From positions 16,778 to 80,777 of the forward strand of contig NZ_RZMZ01000017.1 of NCBI RefSeq assembly GCF_003992675.1: a stretch of DNA of 64,000 nucleotides, given 5' to 3'. The notes beneath the pieces were generated by a model. That model was not told the DNA's origin and made no database searches. It saw nothing but the letters and a program-made list of their open reading frames with translations. The DNA is from Flagellimonas marinaquae. GTDB taxonomy: Bacteria; Bacteroidota; Bacteroidia; Flavobacteriales; Flavobacteriaceae. Of this stretch, positions 41,446 through 49,890 are shown piece after piece. A program made the position numbers and the translations under genes. Each line of letters starts with the position of its first letter. Within the stretch, counting starts at the first letter, position 1.

Positions 41446-44400
41446 ATGAATTACGATTTCCGCGAGATTGAGGCCAAATGGCAGAAGTATTGGGCAGAAA
41501 ACGAAACGTTTAAGACATCCAACGATTCCGAAAAACCGAAATTTTATGCATTGTCGATGTTTCCGTATCCCTCTGGGGCAGGGTTGCACGTAGGGCACCC
41601 GCTAGGGTACATCGCAACGGACATCTATTCACGCTATAAACGGCACAAAGGGTTTAATGTGCTGCATCCCATGGGGTACGATTCCTTTGGGTTGCCCGCA
41701 GAGCAGTATGCCATCCAAACGGGTCAACACCCTGCCATCACTACGGAAAACAACATCAACAGATACCGTGAGCAGTTGGATCAGCTCGGTTTCTCTTTTG
41801 ATTGGAGCCGCGAAGTACGTACCTCCAACCCACAATATTATAAATGGACGCAATGGATCTTTATCCAATTGTTCAATGCGTGGTACAACAAGAAATCCGA
41901 TAAAGCGGAAAGCATTGATAGTTTGATTTCCATTTTTGAAAAAGAGGGAAATAGCAATGTCGAAGCCGCTTGTGATGATGACACTCCAAGTTTTGATGCA
42001 GCGATCTGGAATGGCTATTCCGATAAGGAAAAGCAAGAAATCCTTTTAAAATATAGATTGACCTATTTGGCGGATACCGAAGTGAACTGGTGTCCCGCTT
42101 TGGGAACCGTTTTGGCGAACGATGAAATCGTGAACGGAGTTTCCGAGCGCGGTGGACATCCTGTGATCCGCAAAAAAATGACTCAATGGAGTATGCGCAT
42201 CACCGCTTACGCACAGCGTTTGTTGGACGGATTGGACAAAATTGATTGGCCGCAACCTTTAAAGGATTCCCAGACCAACTGGATCGGACGTTCCGTTGGG
42301 GCTTCGGTTACTTTTAATGTATTGGACGCTGAGCGTAGTCGAAGCGACCAAGATGGGATTTCGGGCGACGATGTCACTTCGAGCGCAGTCGAGAAGCCTT
42401 ACGAGGATGTGATTTCGACTCCGCTCAATCACCCATATCAAATCGAAGTTTTCACCACCCGTCCCGACACCATTTTCGGTGTAAGTTTTATGACTTTGGC
42501 CCCAGAGCACGAGTTGGTGGCCAAAATCACTACGCCAGAACAAAAAGCTGAGGTGGATGCTTACGTGGAAGCTACGGCAAAACGTTCCGAGCGTGACCGT
42601 ATGGCCGATGTAAAAACCATTTCGGGGGTGTTCACGGGAGCCTATGCAGAGCATCCGTTTACCAAAGAGCCCATTCCCATTTGGATTGGAGACTACGTAT
42701 TGGCTAGCTATGGAACAGGAGCGGTTATGGCCGTACCCTGTGGCGACCAACGTGATTACGATTTTGCCAAACATTACAACATCCCTATTCCCAACATTTT
42801 TGAAGGGGTCGATATTTCCGAAGAGGCGTTTGCCGACAAGGAAACAACTGTTATTGCCAATTCTGATTTTCTAAACGGATTGCCGTATAAAAAGGCGATG
42901 AAGAAAATCATTGCGGAGTTGGAACGAATCGGACATGGCAAAGGCAAAGTGAATTATCGTTTGCGCGATGCCGTATTTAGCCGCCAGCGGTATTGGGGAG
43001 AACCCTTCCCTGTGTATTATGTGGATGGTATGCCGCAGATGATCGATGTGGAGCATTTACCTTTGGAACTACCTGAAGTGGAAAAATACCTCCCCACCGA
43101 AACGGGCGAACCACCATTGGGCAACGCTACGGAATGGGCCTGGGACACGAAGAACAATAAAGTAGTTTCCAATGACCTTGTCACCCTGAGCGCAGTCGAA
43201 GGGTCGGACAAGGGGGATGAGATGCTGAATCAAGTTCAGCATGACGGTATTTATCCATTGGAATTGAACACCATGCCCGGTTGGGCGGGAAGTTCCCAAT
43301 ACTTTAATAGGTATATGGATCCACGGAACGATGACGCTATTTTCTCTCCCGAAGCCATCAATTATTGGCAAGATGTGGACTTGTATATCGGAGGTAGCGA
43401 GCACGCTACGGGCCACTTGTTGTATTCCCGTTTTTGGCAGAAGTTTATGTTTGATATGGGTTATGTGCCCAAAGACGAATTTGCCAAAAAGTTGATCAAC
43501 CAGGGGATGATTACGGGGACGAGTGCATTTGTGTATCGTTGGACAAAAAAGTATAACGGGAATGCGGTATTTATTTCAAAAGGGATAATTGAAAAAGCTG
43601 TAAAGGAGAAAGGTTTTCTTTATGATTATTCAAGTGTATTGGATAAGATGTTTTCTGATTTAAAATCAAAGGATGGGGGAAGGAAGATTGCTGAAACATC
43701 TTGGAAGCATTTCGATGCAATTCACGCAGATGTTTCTTTGGTCAATGCATCGGATGAATTGGATGTGGAAGCTTTCAAAAAATGGCAACCAGAATATAAG
43801 GATGCCGAGTTCATTCTGGAAGATGGAAAATATATTGTAGGCCGCGAAATCGAAAAAATGTCCAAATCCAAATACAATGTCGTCAACCCCGATGCCATTT
43901 GTGAGGAGTACGGGGCAGATTCGTTGCGTTTGTACGAAATGTTCTTGGGTCCCTTAGAGCAATCCAAACCTTGGAACACGGCTGGTATCACCGGAGTGCA
44001 TTCCTTCCTTAAAAAACTTTGGAAGTTGTATGCACCATATACAAATTGGTCGCTGAGCGAAGCCGAAGCGGAACCCACCGCCGAAAATCTAAAAACCTTG
44101 CACAAGACCATCAAAAAAGTGGAAGAGGATATCGAGAACTTCTCGTTCAACACTTCGGTGTCTACCTTTATGATTTGTGTCAATGAATTGACGGCCCAAA
44201 AATGTACCAGCAAGGCCATTTTGGAGCCATTGGCCATTTTGGTGTCGCCCTACGCGCCCCACATTGCCGAGGAGCTTTGGAGTCGTTTGGGTCATTCAGA
44301 ATCCATTGCCGAAGCACCATTCCCTACATTTGAGGAGAAGTACCTGGTGGAAAGCAGCAAGGAATATCCGATATCCTTCAATGGAAAGATGCGTTTTAAA

Positions 44401-44541
44401 TTGGAACTGCCCCTAGATATGGGCAAGGATGAGATTGAAGCGGCGGTTTTGGCCCACGAAAAAACGAAGGAGCAGTTACAGGGCAGGGAACCCAAGAAAG
44501 TCATCGTGGTGCCTGGCAAGATCGTAAATATCGTAGGATAG
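41446..44541 (+). CDS. leuS: Leucine--tRNA ligase carrying in-frame repeat-derived insertions
   Basis: The 1031-residue class I synthetase is complete: FPYPSGAGLHVGHPLGY (the HIGH region), the CP1 editing domain with FTTRPDTIFGV (about residues 335-345), and KMSKSKYNVVNPD (about 805). It is about 80-100 residues longer than I expect. Part of the excess is sequence from palindromic repeats: residues about 294-329 (RSRSDQ...VTSSAVEKP...STPLNHP) and 578-601 (VTLSAVEG...DEMLNQVQHDG). A third extra stretch at about 705-755 (IIEKAVKEKGFLYDYSSVLDKM...) has more AT-rich codons than its surroundings. All insertions keep the frame, so the enzyme should still be made. Confidence 0.95.
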   Translation: MNYDFREIEAKWQKYWAENETFKTSNDSEKPKFYALSMFPYPSGAGLHVGHPLGYIATDIYSRYKRHKGFNVLHPMGYDSFGLPAEQYAIQTGQHPAITTENNINRYREQLDQLGFSFDWSREVRTSNPQYYKWTQWIFIQLFNAWYNKKSDKAESIDSLISIFEKEGNSNVEAACDDDTPSFDAAIWNGYSDKEKQEILLKYRLTYLADTEVNWCPALGTVLANDEIVNGVSERGGHPVIRKKMTQWSMRITAYAQRLLDGLDKIDWPQPLKDSQTNWIGRSVGASVTFNVLDAERSRSDQDGISGDDVTSSAVEKPYEDVISTPLNHPYQIEVFTTRPDTIFGVSFMTLAPEHELVAKITTPEQKAEVDAYVEATAKRSERDRMADVKTISGVFTGAYAEHPFTKEPIPIWIGDYVLASYGTGAVMAVPCGDQRDYDFAKHYNIPIPNIFEGVDISEEAFADKETTVIANSDFLNGLPYKKAMKKIIAELERIGHGKGKVNYRLRDAVFSRQRYWGEPFPVYYVDGMPQMIDVEHLPLELPEVEKYLPTETGEPPLGNATEWAWDTKNNKVVSNDLVTLSAVEGSDKGDEMLNQVQHDGIYPLELNTMPGWAGSSQYFNRYMDPRNDDAIFSPEAINYWQDVDLYIGGSEHATGHLLYSRFWQKFMFDMGYVPKDEFAKKLINQGMITGTSAFVYRWTKKYNGNAVFISKGIIEKAVKEKGFLYDYSSVLDKMFSDLKSKDGGRKIAETSWKHFDAIHADVSLVNASDELDVEAFKKWQPEYKDAEFILEDGKYIVGREIEKMSKSKYNVVNPDAICEEYGADSLRLYEMFLGPLEQSKPWNTAGITGVHSFLKKLWKLYAPYTNWSLSEAEAEPTAENLKTLHKTIKKVEEDIENFSFNTSVSTFMICVNELTAQKCTSKAILEPLAILVSPYAPHIAEELWSRLGHSESIAEAPFPTFEEKYLVESSKEYPISFNGKMRFKLELPLDMGKDEIEAAVLAHEKTKEQLQGREPKKVIVVPGKIVNIVG
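42325..42432 (+). repeat. Palindromic repeat insertion within leuS, copy 1
   Basis: Holds three copies of the 12-base core GAGCGYAGTCGA: 42331-42342, 42381-42392, and in reverse 42415-42426 (as TCGACTCCGCTC, one change). Each core is flanked by short complementary arms that differ between copies (GCT/AGC, CTTC/GAAG, GATT/AATC). TGTCA at 42373 opens the second part, as in the intergenic copies. It is translated in frame inside the editing-domain region. Confidence 0.75.
43178..43247 (+). repeat. Palindromic repeat insertion within leuS, copy 2
   Basis: A 70-base composite: TTGTCA, CCCT-GAGCGCAGTCGA-AGGG (core 43188-43199), a short spacer, then the hairpin ATGCTGAA-tcaag-TTCAGCAT (43222-43242) and TGACGG. 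The same layout occurs between genes at 46793-46875. It is translated as part of leuS. Confidence 0.8.
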
Positions 44542-44596
44542 TCTTAAAATAGGATTATTAGAAGAATTATTCAAGAACTTTATAGTAATACCCGCT

Positions 44597-44626
44597 AAAA
44601 AGCATGCCCAACGGGCATGCTTTTTT
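44597..44626 (+). terminator. leuS terminator
   Basis: AAAAAGCATGCCC pairs with GGGCATGCTTTTTT around loop AAC. Confidence 0.93.
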
Positions 44627-44642
44627 GTTATTACGCACATAC

Positions 44643-44716
44643 ACCCCTTAAAAATTAGAGGTATTATCTTTAAAAATGATTAAAAAATAATTTAACCCTA
44701 TAAAAATTAGGGTATA
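44643..44716 (+). promoter_or_regulatory. Tandem operator-like repeats upstream of ald
   Basis: Two similar 22-base sites, each an imperfect inverted repeat of the form CCCyTA..AAAATTAGrGGTAT: 44643-44664 (ACCCCTTAAAAATTAGAGGTAT) and 44695-44716. Their starts are 52 bases apart, close to five helical turns, so one protein could bind both on the same face. They lie 115-185 bases before the ald start. Mycobacterial and E. coli ald/Lrp systems make an Lrp-type regulator a reasonable candidate. Confidence 0.45.
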
Positions 44717-44828
44717 AATGTTAAAATATGATGTTTTTGACATGACACCCCTGTTTTTTGTCGAGTATTTGTGTTTTTATTTAATTTTTTTATCCAACTT
44801 TGGCCCATCAACCATTAAAAACAACATT

Positions 44829-45929
44829 ATGACTGTTGGGATACCTAAAGAAATCAAAAACAACGAAAGCCGGGTCGGCATGACGCCTGCCGGGGTCTTT
44901 GAATTGGTCAAGAACAACCACACCGTTTATGTGCAATCGGGTGCAGGTGAGGGAAGTGGATTTTTTAATCAGGATTACCAACAGGCAGGGGCCACTATTT
45001 TGGATACCATTGGTCAGGTGTATGCCATGAGCGATATGATCGTAAAGGTGAAAGAGCCCATTGCGGAGGAGTACCATTTGATTCAGGAAGGACAAATTGT
45101 GTTTACCTACTTTCATTTTGCTTCCAGCGAGGCTTTGACCAAGGCTATGATCAGGAGTAAATCCATCTGCATTGCCTACGAAACCGTGGAAGATGAAGAT
45201 GGCACTTTGCCTCTGTTGACCCCGATGTCCGAAGTGGCCGGTAGAATGGCCATACAACAGGGAGCCAAATATTTGGAGAAGCCTGTAAAAGGTAAAGGTG
45301 TGCTTTTGGGTGGTGTTCCAGGGGTGTCACCAGGGAGAGTTTTAGTCCTTGGAGCAGGTACGGTTGGCATTCAGGCTGCTAAAATGGCAGCAGGATTAGG
45401 GGCGCAGGTCACGATTTTGGATGTGAACATGAAACGTCTCAGATATGTAAACGATATCATGCCAAGCCATGTCATCACAGGTTTTTCCAACGAATTCAAT
45501 ATCAGGAAATATATCAAAACACACGACTTGATCATTGGTGGAGTCCTGTTGAAAGGAGCAAAAGCACCCAACTTAATTACTAGGGACATGCTCAAGGACA
45601 TGCATCCGGGAACTGTTATAGTGGATGTAGCAGTCGATCAAGGAGGATGTGTGGAAACCACCAAACCAACGACCCATGAGGACCCCATTTATATTATAGA
45701 TGACGTTGTTCATTACTGTGTAGCCAATATGCCAGGGGCAGTGCCTTATACTTCTACTGTTGCCTTGACGAATGTAACACTGCCCTATGTGCTAAAATTG
45801 GCAAACTTGGGATGGCGTAGTGCGTGCAAATTGGACAAGTCATTAGAAAAGGGATTGAACGTAGTTGAGGGTGAAGTGGTTTACAAGGAAATTGCCGAAA
45901 CTTTTAAGCTAGAACCAGTATTGGTTTAA
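44829..45929 (+). CDS. ald: Alanine dehydrogenase
   Basis: The start at 44829 gives MTVGIPKEIKNNESRVGMTPAGV, the conserved N-terminus, and 366 residues, the normal length. The enzyme interconverts alanine and pyruvate plus ammonia with NAD. Motifs: the pyruvate-binding Arg and Lys in the first 75 residues (IVKVKEP), FTYFHFAS, and the NAD loop VLVLGAGTVGIQAAKMAAGLGAQVTILDVN (about 165-195). A longer frame from 44718 adds a hydrophobic stretch foreign to the family and is rejected. Two operator-like repeats lie upstream. Confidence 0.95.
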   Translation: MTVGIPKEIKNNESRVGMTPAGVFELVKNNHTVYVQSGAGEGSGFFNQDYQQAGATILDTIGQVYAMSDMIVKVKEPIAEEYHLIQEGQIVFTYFHFASSEALTKAMIRSKSICIAYETVEDEDGTLPLLTPMSEVAGRMAIQQGAKYLEKPVKGKGVLLGGVPGVSPGRVLVLGAGTVGIQAAKMAAGLGAQVTILDVNMKRLRYVNDIMPSHVITGFSNEFNIRKYIKTHDLIIGGVLLKGAKAPNLITRDMLKDMHPGTVIVDVAVDQGGCVETTKPTTHEDPIYIIDDVVHYCVANMPGAVPYTSTVALTNVTLPYVLKLANLGWRSACKLDKSLEKGLNVVEGEVVYKEIAETFKLEPVLV

Positions 45930-45956
45930 AACACTAACATTTTGACAGTAAAAGTG

Positions 45957-45983
45957 CCCTGCCATTATTTGGCGGGGTTTTTG
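45957..45983 (+). terminator. ald terminator
   Basis: CCCTGCC (45957-45963) pairs, with one wobble, with GGCGGGG (45971-45977), followed by five T. Confidence 0.75.
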
Positions 45984-46026
45984 CTTTTATGTGGTATATT
46001 TATATTGAAGTAAAAGATTTAAGACT

Positions 46027-46728
46027 ATGATGACATATTATATATTGATTGGTGGAATTGCCCTGATCAGCTGGATGGTGAGCAACCGATTGAAGAGTAA
46101 GTTCAAAAAATATTCAAAGGTTCATTTGCGAAATGGGATGAGCGGGGCCGAGATTGCCCAGAAAATGCTCGATGACCATGGTATTCGGGATGTAAAAGTG
46201 ATTTCTACTCCCGGAATGCTAACGGACCATTACAATCCGAAAAACAAGACTGTAAACTTGAGTGAAGGCGTATACAACCAACGGAATGCATCTGCAGCTG
46301 CAGTGGCCGCACACGAATGTGGACACGCAGTACAGCATGCGCAAGCCTACGAATGGTTGACCATGCGCTCCAAATTGGTTCCCGTGGTAAGCGTTACCTC
46401 CGGTATGTCCACATGGGTCGTGTTTGGGGGCATTATGTTGATGGCCGCCACGGGTGTGGCAGGTGGTATCGGTTTTTATATTGCCGTGGCCGGATTGATT
46501 ATGATGGGTTTCGCCACCTTGTTCAGCTTTGTGACCCTTCCCGTGGAATATGATGCGAGTAAAAGGGCTTTGGTATGGCTCAAGCAAAAGAATATGGTAA
46601 CCCAAGAAGAATATTCAGGTGCGGAAGATGCCCTAAAATGGGCGGCAAGAACTTATGTGGTTGCTGCTTTGGGTGCATTGGCCTCCTTGTTGTACTGGGC
46701 CGTTCAGGTCTTCGGTGGAAGGGATTAA
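46027..46728 (+). CDS. Zinc-dependent membrane metallopeptidase (YugP-like)
   Basis: The 233-residue protein has an N-terminal helix, a zinc site HECGH in AAAVAAHECGHAVQHAQAYEWL (about residues 98-102), and three further helices. MSGAEIAQKMLDDHGI and VTLPVEYDASKRAL are signatures of the YugP/neutral zinc metallopeptidase family. The site probably faces the membrane surface. Substrates are unknown. Confidence 0.9.
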   Translation: MMTYYILIGGIALISWMVSNRLKSKFKKYSKVHLRNGMSGAEIAQKMLDDHGIRDVKVISTPGMLTDHYNPKNKTVNLSEGVYNQRNASAAAVAAHECGHAVQHAQAYEWLTMRSKLVPVVSVTSGMSTWVVFGGIMLMAATGVAGGIGFYIAVAGLIMMGFATLFSFVTLPVEYDASKRALVWLKQKNMVTQEEYSGAEDALKWAARTYVVAALGALASLLYWAVQVFGGRD

Positions 46729-46750
46729 CAGCAAAATGATATCAAATAAA

Positions 46751-46770
46751 AAGGGGCCAAGCGGCCCCTT
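46751..46770 (+). terminator. Terminator after the metallopeptidase gene
   Basis: AAGGGGCC (46751-46758) pairs with GGCCCCTT (46763-46770), loop AAGC, with T-rich sequence after it. Confidence 0.8.
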
Positions 46771-46792
46771 TATTAATTGTGCTTGTTTAAAG

Positions 46793-46875
46793 TTGTCATT
46801 CTGAATTCATTTCAGAATCTCATCAAACATATAATGAAATGACCATGAGAACCTGAAACAAGTTCAGGTTGACGA
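46793..46875. repeat. Intergenic composite palindromic repeat
   Basis: TTGTCA, then hairpin ATTCTGAA-ttcat-TTCAGAAT (46798-46818), a spacer, then hairpin AACCTGAA-acaag-TTCAGGTT (46850-46870) and TTGACGA. Layout and ends match the copy inside leuS at 43178-43247. Confidence 0.75.
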
Positions 46876-46921
46876 AAAATACGTTTCTGCTGATCTATCA
46901 AGGAATTGTAATTGGATTCAT

Positions 46922-47440
46922 TTACTCAATCCAATTGGCAACTTGGTTATCGATCATTTGAAGTCCTACACCTTCGGTGCCGGTCACTTCGATCATATCC
47001 AAAATATCCCTGATGGTGTTTTCTTCTTCTACCTGCTCCATTACAAACCAGTCCAAGAAGCGTTCTGTGGCAAAATCACCAATCTCCCTAGCTTTTTTCA
47101 CAATATTGTGAATGGATTTGGTCACCTTAACCTCATGCTCCAGCGTAGACTCAAAAACGTCCACAATGGAAGAATAATCGTGATTGATGCCCGTAACCTC
47201 TGGAGAGATCGGATTACCGCCGGTATCCACCAAAAAGTTAAAAATTTTCATCATGTGCTCCCGCTCTTCTTCCGCTTGTTTAAAGAAAAACTTGGCACTA
47301 GTGAAAAAACCGTTTTGTTCACACCAAGAGGCCATGGCCAAATAGGTTGCCGAGGCGTGGGCCTCCATTTTTATCTGTCCGTTGAGCAAATCCATGGATT
47401 CCACTTTAATGCTCATACTTTGTCTTGCTATATCTTTCAT
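46922..47440 (-). CDS. Ferritin
   Basis: The 172-residue protein is a four-helix iron-storage ferritin of the bacterial non-haem (FtnA) type. Ferroxidase ligands are visible: Glu in LLNGQIKMEAHAS, the EExxH of FKQAEEEREHMMKIF, and Glu/Gln in VMEQVEEENTIRDIL. It stores iron as a 24-mer in the cytoplasm. The start may be the ATG at 47440 or MSIKVESMDLL eight codons later. The palindromic repeat lies just past its 3' end. Confidence 0.94.
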   Translation of the reverse strand: MKDIARQSMSIKVESMDLLNGQIKMEAHASATYLAMASWCEQNGFFTSAKFFFKQAEEEREHMMKIFNFLVDTGGNPISPEVTGINHDYSSIVDVFESTLEHEVKVTKSIHNIVKKAREIGDFATERFLDWFVMEQVEEENTIRDILDMIEVTGTEGVGLQMIDNQVANWIE

Positions 47441-47556
47441 AGGTACTTTTTAATCGAATTATATCTATAAAGGTACCGAATTTTAAGGGGTTTAAAAAAT
47501 GGGGGCCCAGTTTAAAGGCGGTTTAAGACTTATTAAAAATAAATGGATTTCCTGGG

Positions 47557-47880
47557 TTAGGAAAAGGTCACTTCAGGAACTTCGGCGGAGAGCCCAAGGG
47601 ATATAAAACTGTGCGATACGAGTTTCTTTAAATCCAATACCTCCAAAGTGTTCAGGATGAAGAGGTGCTCCTTGTTGCAAAGCATCAACACTTCAAATCC
47701 ATGGGCGTTGAAGTCGCTATCAAAATGGTTTTCAATATCGATGTTCATCACCTTATGGCGAAGCGAAAGTAGCTGGCAGAGGGACATACGGACTATTTTC
47801 TGACCAAAGTCAAGATAAAAACAGCGTTGGTCCGCAGCTTGGTAGAGGGTGTAATATGTAGATTGAAATATTACATTCAT
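47557..47880 (-). CDS. Small hypothetical protein
   Basis: The 107-residue protein has no signal peptide or membrane helix and I recognise no family. It is predicted cytoplasmic, with Cys and His residues scattered (CFYLDFGQKIVRMSLCQLLSLRHKVMNIDIENHF), and the segment LFILNTLEVLDLKKLVSHSFISLGL may form two helices. It lies between ferritin and the Lrp regulator gene, in the same direction, with 38 bases to the Lrp stop. Confidence 0.55.
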   Translation of the reverse strand: MNVIFQSTYYTLYQAADQRCFYLDFGQKIVRMSLCQLLSLRHKVMNIDIENHFDSDFNAHGFEVLMLCNKEHLFILNTLEVLDLKKLVSHSFISLGLSAEVPEVTFS

Positions 47881-47918
47881 GGGACAAATGTAATGCTTAT
47901 TTAGATTTAATACAAATA

Positions 47919-48389
47919 TCAGATACGTATTTGACGATCGATTTGTTGGTCCAAAGAGATGAAGGTCTCTGTTCTGGAAACCCCTTCGATTTGCTGTATT
48001 TTTTTATTGAGGACCTGCATTAGATGTTCGTTGTCCTGACACAATACTTTAATGAGGATGGACCAGTTTCCCGTGGTATAGTGGCACTCCAAAACCTCTG
48101 GAATTTCCTTGAGTTGCTTTACTGCTCTTGGATTGGTCATTGCCTTGTCCAGATAAATGCCAATATAGGCCATGGTGGAGTAGCCCAATACTTTGGGATT
48201 GATGACAAACTTGGACCCAGCGATAAGTCCCGAGCTTTCCAATTTGCGAAGCCGCTGGTGAATGGCCGCCCCCGAAATCCCGATGTTCCTTGCAATCTCC
48301 AAAATGGGCTTTCGCGCATCTTCCATGAGGTATCTTAGGATTTTCTTGTCAATACCATCTATTTTTACCGAATTGTTATTGCTTTTCAC
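47919..48389 (-). CDS. Lrp/AsnC-family transcriptional regulator
   Basis: The 156-residue protein has an N-terminal winged helix (IDKKILRYLMEDARKPILEIARNIGISGAAIHQRLRKLESSGLI, about residues 12-55) and a RAM ligand-binding domain (YIGIYLDKAMTNPRAVKQLKEIPEVLECHYTTGNWSILIKV). Such regulators sense amino acids. It lies 49 bases after a saccharopine dehydrogenase gene, suggesting control of amino acid breakdown; the ald operator repeats at 44.6 kb are a possible target. Confidence 0.92.
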   Translation of the reverse strand: MKSNNNSVKIDGIDKKILRYLMEDARKPILEIARNIGISGAAIHQRLRKLESSGLIAGSKFVINPKVLGYSTMAYIGIYLDKAMTNPRAVKQLKEIPEVLECHYTTGNWSILIKVLCQDNEHLMQVLNKKIQQIEGVSRTETFISLDQQIDRQIRI

Positions 48390-48438
48390 AATATGGATGT
48401 TGATTTGTAGTCAAAGGTATAGAAAAACTTTCAGTTGA

Positions 48439-49812
48439 CTATCCAGCAACTGAATCGGGATTATAACCCAAATAGGGTTTTTCATACTCCTTAAAGCTGA
48501 TACCGTAGTTTTTCAACTCTTTTAAAATAGGTTCGTAAACCTCCTTCAAGATGGGTATTTGTACCCCTGGGGTTTTTATTTTTCCATTAAGTATAAGTAG
48601 CGTGGCCATGGCTACAGGTAATCCGACCGTTTTGGACATGGCAGTGTAGGCCCTGTTCTCCCCAATGACTACCATGTTGGCATCTATCTGCTTCTTTTTG
48701 CCGTTCAGTTCGTAGCCGAATTTGTGATACATCACGATCATATCCTTTTCATCCTCTTTTAAGGTCCAGCTATCCTCTAAAATGAATTGGAGCATCTGTG
48801 CGGGTGAGGCATTTTTTAAAGGTATTTTTTTGGAAGGATTGAAGAGGTCTAGCTCCAATAGCTTGCCCCACATAATGTCGTCTTGGTCAATTTTAAGATA
48901 ATGCCGCATTTTAAGTTCCACGGAGTCGGTAGGGGAATAGGGCAAAAAGAGGTTGACGAATTCACGGTATGACATTCCTTCGGAATTTTCTATCGTGTAG
49001 CTGTCATCCGTCATGCCCAAGATGACAAACATTTGCCACGCTTTGGAAAAACCAACGCGCCTCATGGTGCCCCGAAATAGGGTCAATGCATCCTGCAGGC
49101 CATAAGCTTCACGATATTTTAGCGAATCACGGTTGGCATAGGCCTCGAAAGTGCCGTATCCTTCAATATCCATGAATTCGGTCCGTCTAAAGAGTTTTTG
49201 GTATGGGATATATTTGTAGGTGCCCTCTTGAATAAACTTGGCTGCGCCTCCTTGGCCTGCCAAGACTACGTTCCGTGGATTCCACGTAAATTTGTAATGC
49301 CAAAGATTGGTGTCGCTTTGAGGAGCTACCAGTCCACCGGTAAAGGATTCGAACAATAGCATTTTTCCCTCTGCATCACGGATTCGGTCAATGACTTCCA
49401 TCGCACTCATGTGGTCGATGCCGGGATCAAGGCCGATTTCGTTCATAAAAACAAGTCCTTTTTTCTTGACATCCTCGTCCAGTGCCCTCAATTGATCGCT
49501 GACATAGGAAGCGGTAATAAAATGCTTTTCAAACTCCAGGCAATCGTGAGCCACATTGATGTGCAAACTGGCAGGGAGCATGGAAACCACAATGGAGGCC
49601 TCGGAAACCGCTTTTTTTCTTTCTGTTTCGTTAAAGATATCAAGTTGGAAAACCGTGCAGTTGGGGTGCGAAGCAAATTTATTGGGGATGTTCTCGGGGC
49701 GAAGATCCCCTATCTTAAGGTGTATCTGTTCTTCTTCTGATTTTTCGAGGAGATAATCTAAGAGGTAAGAGGTTGATTTGCCTGCTCCAACAACTAAAAT
49801 AGTACGGACCAT
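48439..49812 (-). CDS. Saccharopine dehydrogenase-family protein
   Basis: The 457-residue protein starts with an NAD(P) Rossmann motif, ILVVGAGKSTSYLLDYLL. The saccharopine dehydrogenase pattern follows: IVVSMLPASLHINVAHDCLE, FITASYVSDQLRALDEDVKKKGLVFMNEIGLDPGIDHMSAMEVID. The C-terminal saccharopine-specific domain is present (EAYGLQDALTLFRGTMRRVGFSKAWQ). In lysine breakdown it would release glutamate and aminoadipate semialdehyde. The lysine-ketoglutarate reductase gene is not in the window. Confidence 0.88.
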   Translation of the reverse strand: MVRTILVVGAGKSTSYLLDYLLEKSEEEQIHLKIGDLRPENIPNKFASHPNCTVFQLDIFNETERKKAVSEASIVVSMLPASLHINVAHDCLEFEKHFITASYVSDQLRALDEDVKKKGLVFMNEIGLDPGIDHMSAMEVIDRIRDAEGKMLLFESFTGGLVAPQSDTNLWHYKFTWNPRNVVLAGQGGAAKFIQEGTYKYIPYQKLFRRTEFMDIEGYGTFEAYANRDSLKYREAYGLQDALTLFRGTMRRVGFSKAWQMFVILGMTDDSYTIENSEGMSYREFVNLFLPYSPTDSVELKMRHYLKIDQDDIMWGKLLELDLFNPSKKIPLKNASPAQMLQFILEDSWTLKEDEKDMIVMYHKFGYELNGKKKQIDANMVVIGENRAYTAMSKTVGLPVAMATLLILNGKIKTPGVQIPILKEVYEPILKELKNYGISFKEYEKPYLGYNPDSVAG

Positions 49813-49822
49813 GTGTTTTGTT

Positions 49823-49830
49823 TACTTTTG
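49823..49830 (+). promoter_or_regulatory. -7 box for the DUF423 gene
   Basis: TACTTTTG, 60 bases before the ATG at 49891. No -33 TTG at the expected distance. Confidence 0.4.
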
Positions 49831-49890
49831 ATATTCGGGACACTAAGGTATTAAAATGTTATATCTCTAAAAAAATAGCATGTTAAAGTT

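Noticed and set aside
44718..44828. Longer start for alanine dehydrogenase
   Set aside because: The extra 37 residues are hydrophobic and unlike the family, and they run through the operator-like region; the ATG at 44829 gives the standard N-terminus and length.
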